From Halobacillus litoralis (GTDB lineage: Bacteria; Bacillota; Bacilli; Bacillales; Halobacillaceae), in contig NZ_WMFA01000002.1 in assembly GCF_009856445.1 (NCBI RefSeq), forward strand, positions 868,001-932,000: a stretch of 64,000 nucleotides of DNA, written 5' to 3'. Of this stretch, positions 61,879 to 64,000 are shown one piece after another. Position numbers and translations under genes: made by a program. The notes below the pieces were generated by a model, which was given only the letters and a program-made list of their open reading frames with translations, was not told the DNA's origin and searched no databases. The stretch's first letter is position 1; each line of letters opens with the position of its first letter.

Positions 61879-64000
61879 TTAAAGCCATTTTTCAATCTTA
61901 TTGATTAATTGACGGGTGGACTCATAAGTAACAGGGACTTCCGGAAGAGAACTCAGGAAGTATTTCCCGTATCGAGCTTCCATCAACCGTTGATCACAAA
62001 TAAAGACGACTCCTCGATCGGAGCTGCTCCGAATTAACCTGCCAAAACCCTGTTTAAACCGGATGATTGCATGAGGCAGGGATTTCTCCATAAATGAATT
62101 TCGGCCTTCTTTTTGCATTCTTTCGTTTCTCACCGATTGTATAGGCTGATCAGGCGGCTGAAAAGGCAAACGAACCATCATGAGACAAGAGAGATCCTCT
62201 CCAGGTATGTCCACACCTTCCCAAAAAGAACTTGTCCCTAGAAGTATCGCCTGATCGAATGCTTGAAAGTTTTTTTTCAATCGATCTCTACTCCCGCTTG
62301 ATACACCTTGAGCAAATACCATAAATTCCTCTGGGTCAATAAACTCTTTCAGAAGGGTGTAGGTTTGACGAAGCATTTCATAAGATGTAAATAAAACAAG
62401 CATTCTGCCTTTTGTCACTTCCGCAACAGAATAAATCGCTTCACTCAACGCTTCAACAAACGAATCGGGGTCATTCTTTATATTCGGGAAATCATTCGGG
62501 ACCATAAGCTGGACCTGCTCCTGAAACTTGTAAGGAGACGGGATGATCGATTCGATTGTGTTGGCAACGTCCTGTAAGCCTAGTGATTTTCGAATATATT
62601 CGAAAGAACCACCTGTGGATAAGGTCGCGCTCGTCAGGATAGAGCTGCACTTCTTTCTGAAAAGCCGTTGTTCGAGAAGGTGAGCGACATCATAGGGTTC
62701 ACTGAATAAGTAAATGGCATTGACGGCCCCTTCTCCTTCAATTTCCACCCATTTCACTTCTTCTTCTCTAGTAAAATCAAAGTAATGAATCAGCTGAGAG
62801 CGAATTTGGTGGCATACATCCATTTGATTGTTCAACCGGGAGAGAAGAATGGGTATACTGTAATCTTCTCTGACAGCAAGCTGCATTCTCAACTGTTCTT
62901 CCATTTTTCCCATATGGACAATCAGTTTTTTAATGATCGCTAAGAAACGATGAGACATTTCTTTGGCTGTGTCAATAAATGACGGCATCTCACCCGGCTT
63001 CAAAAGAAGCTGGGTACGTCCAATGTCACTCTTCCCTTTCCCCAACCTCTTCTGCTTTTTCACACTCTGATAAATATAACGGGAAAGGTGGCTAAGTTCT
63101 TCCTTGGCTTCATCAATGGATTGCTGCCCCTTGATCAGGTTCATATAAAAGTCGTTCTGCAAAGACCATTCTTTATAGAGACTCTTTTGAAATATTTCCC
63201 CGAATTGGGTCAAGTGCCTTTGAAGTTCACGATAATTCATCCGGACACCAAAATACCGACTAGCTACTGCTTCTAAATGATGTGCTTCATCAATTATCAC
63301 ATGTTCATATTCTGGCAGTACCGATTCCTCTTTCATAATATCCATACATAATAGAGCATGATTCGTAATCACAAGATCCGCTTGTGCTGCTTTCTCCTGG
63401 GCCCATTGGAAAAAACTGTCGTCTGTGAAACCAAGCCTGACGGTTTTGCTGGACTGCTCTGATGAAACTTTATGCCAAAACTGCCTTCCATTCGAAGGTA
63501 GTTGGATTTCGTCCACATCCCCCGTACGCGTCCTGGTTAACCAAACGAGAATCATCGCTTTTGTCAGTGTAATATCATAATTATCTTGATACGATCTCTC
63601 CAGCTCATATTGAAAGTGGATCAAACTAATATAATGAGCCTTCCCTTTATAAAGAACCGCTTTAATCGGGCGAGGAAACATCCGTTCTACTTTAGGGAGT
63701 TCTTCTTCAAGCAATTGTTTTTGCAGACTCGTTGTATGAGTGGAAATGACGACGCGTTTACCACTCTCCATCGCTTGGTAAGCAGCGGAAAGAAGGTAAG
63801 CGATGGACTTTCCTGTTCCAGCACCTGCTTCTAATATCGCATGTTTATTTTCTGTAAGAGCTTGTTTGACACTTGCCGTCATCTCCTGCTGTCCTTTTCG
63901 GATCTCATAATCAGGAAGCAGGCTTCCAAGGCCATTTTCTCCTTCAAACACCTGCCTTTTCCAAGTGTCGAATGGAGGGAGTTGAACGGCTTTAGATGCA
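61879..64000 (-). CDS. dinG: DinG-family DNA helicase, N-terminus beyond the window
   Basis: At least 706 residues; the frame stays open to the window edge (…PFDTWKRQVFEGENG…), so the GTG at 63951 is probably not the start. Superfamily 2 XPD-like helicase: Walker A EAGAGTGKSIAYLLSA, ITNHALLCMDI, DEAHH box near the middle, SATLSTGGSF, GTSSFWEGVDIPG and the C-terminal FKQGFGRLIRSSSDRG. The four Fe-S cysteines of E. coli DinG are not visible. In B. subtilis the 931-residue DinG carries a 3'-5' exonuclease domain in front; that part would lie past 64000. First gene of the unit with ypmA. Confidence 0.92.
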   Translation of the reverse strand, partial: ASKAVQLPPFDTWKRQVFEGENGLGSLLPDYEIRKGQQEMTASVKQALTENKHAILEAGAGTGKSIAYLLSAAYQAMESGKRVVISTHTTSLQKQLLEEELPKVERMFPRPIKAVLYKGKAHYISLIHFQYELERSYQDNYDITLTKAMILVWLTRTRTGDVDEIQLPSNGRQFWHKVSSEQSSKTVRLGFTDDSFFQWAQEKAAQADLVITNHALLCMDIMKEESVLPEYEHVIIDEAHHLEAVASRYFGVRMNYRELQRHLTQFGEIFQKSLYKEWSLQNDFYMNLIKGQQSIDEAKEELSHLSRYIYQSVKKQKRLGKGKSDIGRTQLLLKPGEMPSFIDTAKEMSHRFLAIIKKLIVHMGKMEEQLRMQLAVREDYSIPILLSRLNNQMDVCHQIRSQLIHYFDFTREEEVKWVEIEGEGAVNAIYLFSEPYDVAHLLEQRLFRKKCSSILTSATLSTGGSFEYIRKSLGLQDVANTIESIIPSPYKFQEQVQLMVPNDFPNIKNDPDSFVEALSEAIYSVAEVTKGRMLVLFTSYEMLRQTYTLLKEFIDPEEFMVFAQGVSSGSRDRLKKNFQAFDQAILLGTSSFWEGVDIPGEDLSCLMMVRLPFQPPDQPIQSVRNERMQKEGRNSFMEKSLPHAIIRFKQGFGRLIRSSSDRGVVFICDQRLMEARYGKYFLSSLPEVPVTYESTRQLINKIEKWL

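Overview
The window is ordinary low-GC Gram-positive chromosome from a spore-forming member of the Bacillaceae. Evidence for this is the set of Bacillus-type genes and gene orders: dinG-ypmA-ypmB-aspB-asnS-dnaD-nth facing recU-ponA, gpsB next to a type B RNase P RNA, ypsA, ypsC, ypwA, a chalcone-synthase-like bcsA-ypbQ pair, a CotD-type spore coat gene and a YjcZ-type sporulation peptide. Acidic, Asn/Gln/Glu-rich secreted tails (PBP1, a lipoprotein) and a fused MsrA-MsrB suggest a Halobacillus/Thalassobacillus/Virgibacillus-like moderate halophile, but the genus is an inference. No prophage, transposase, CRISPR array or tRNA was seen.

Layout. 0-8 kb: sporulation peptide, padR-monooxygenase pair, MDR dehydrogenase, LysM-3D cell-wall enzyme, ABC-F protein, DUF2252 protein, YdjO-like protein and a cold-shock gene with a structured leader. 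8-16 kb: Cu/Zn superoxide dismutase, then a tightly packed leftward operon (P1 peptidase, YkqA-like double cyclotransferase, alpha/beta hydrolase, C45 acyltransferase) leading into the double dynamin DynA. 16-25 kb: acylphosphatase, short-chain dehydrogenase, 7Fe ferredoxin, phosphatase, amidohydrolase, esterase, AbrB-family membrane protein with TetR regulator, MsrAB, a YqfQ/VrrA-like protein and Ung. 25-37 kb: yozE-sbcD-sbcC, tatA-tatA-tatC, dfrA-mobA, DUF72-ypgQ-thyA and fhs; the folate/thymidylate genes lie close together but in separate units. 37-43 kb: a second cold-shock gene with an intrinsic terminator in its leader, a pair of inverted GC-rich repeats bounded by perfect 22-bp ends, a preQ1-I riboswitch in front of a queuosine-precursor transporter, an RNase H-like gene, small unknown ORFs, and the polyketide pair bcsA-ypbQ. 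43-53 kb: lipoprotein, carboxypeptidase, rRNA methyltransferase, rnpB, gpsB, ypsA, cotD, cdd and a large RND-type exporter. 53-64 kb: recU-ponA converging on the dinG...nth unit; dinG runs off the right edge.

The most useful observations beyond routine annotation are: terminator-like hairpins inside both cold-shock leaders, which suggests attenuation or antitermination; the preQ1-I riboswitch whose 3' strand contains the ribosome binding site; the amide-bond hydrolase operon before dynA; a short plus-strand gene at 41.9-42.1 kb with two in-frame TGA codons or a leader peptide; a small membrane-protein gene at 40 kb with a Fur-like palindrome over its start site; and the inverted repeat element. 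I found no clearly new defence or mobile system here.
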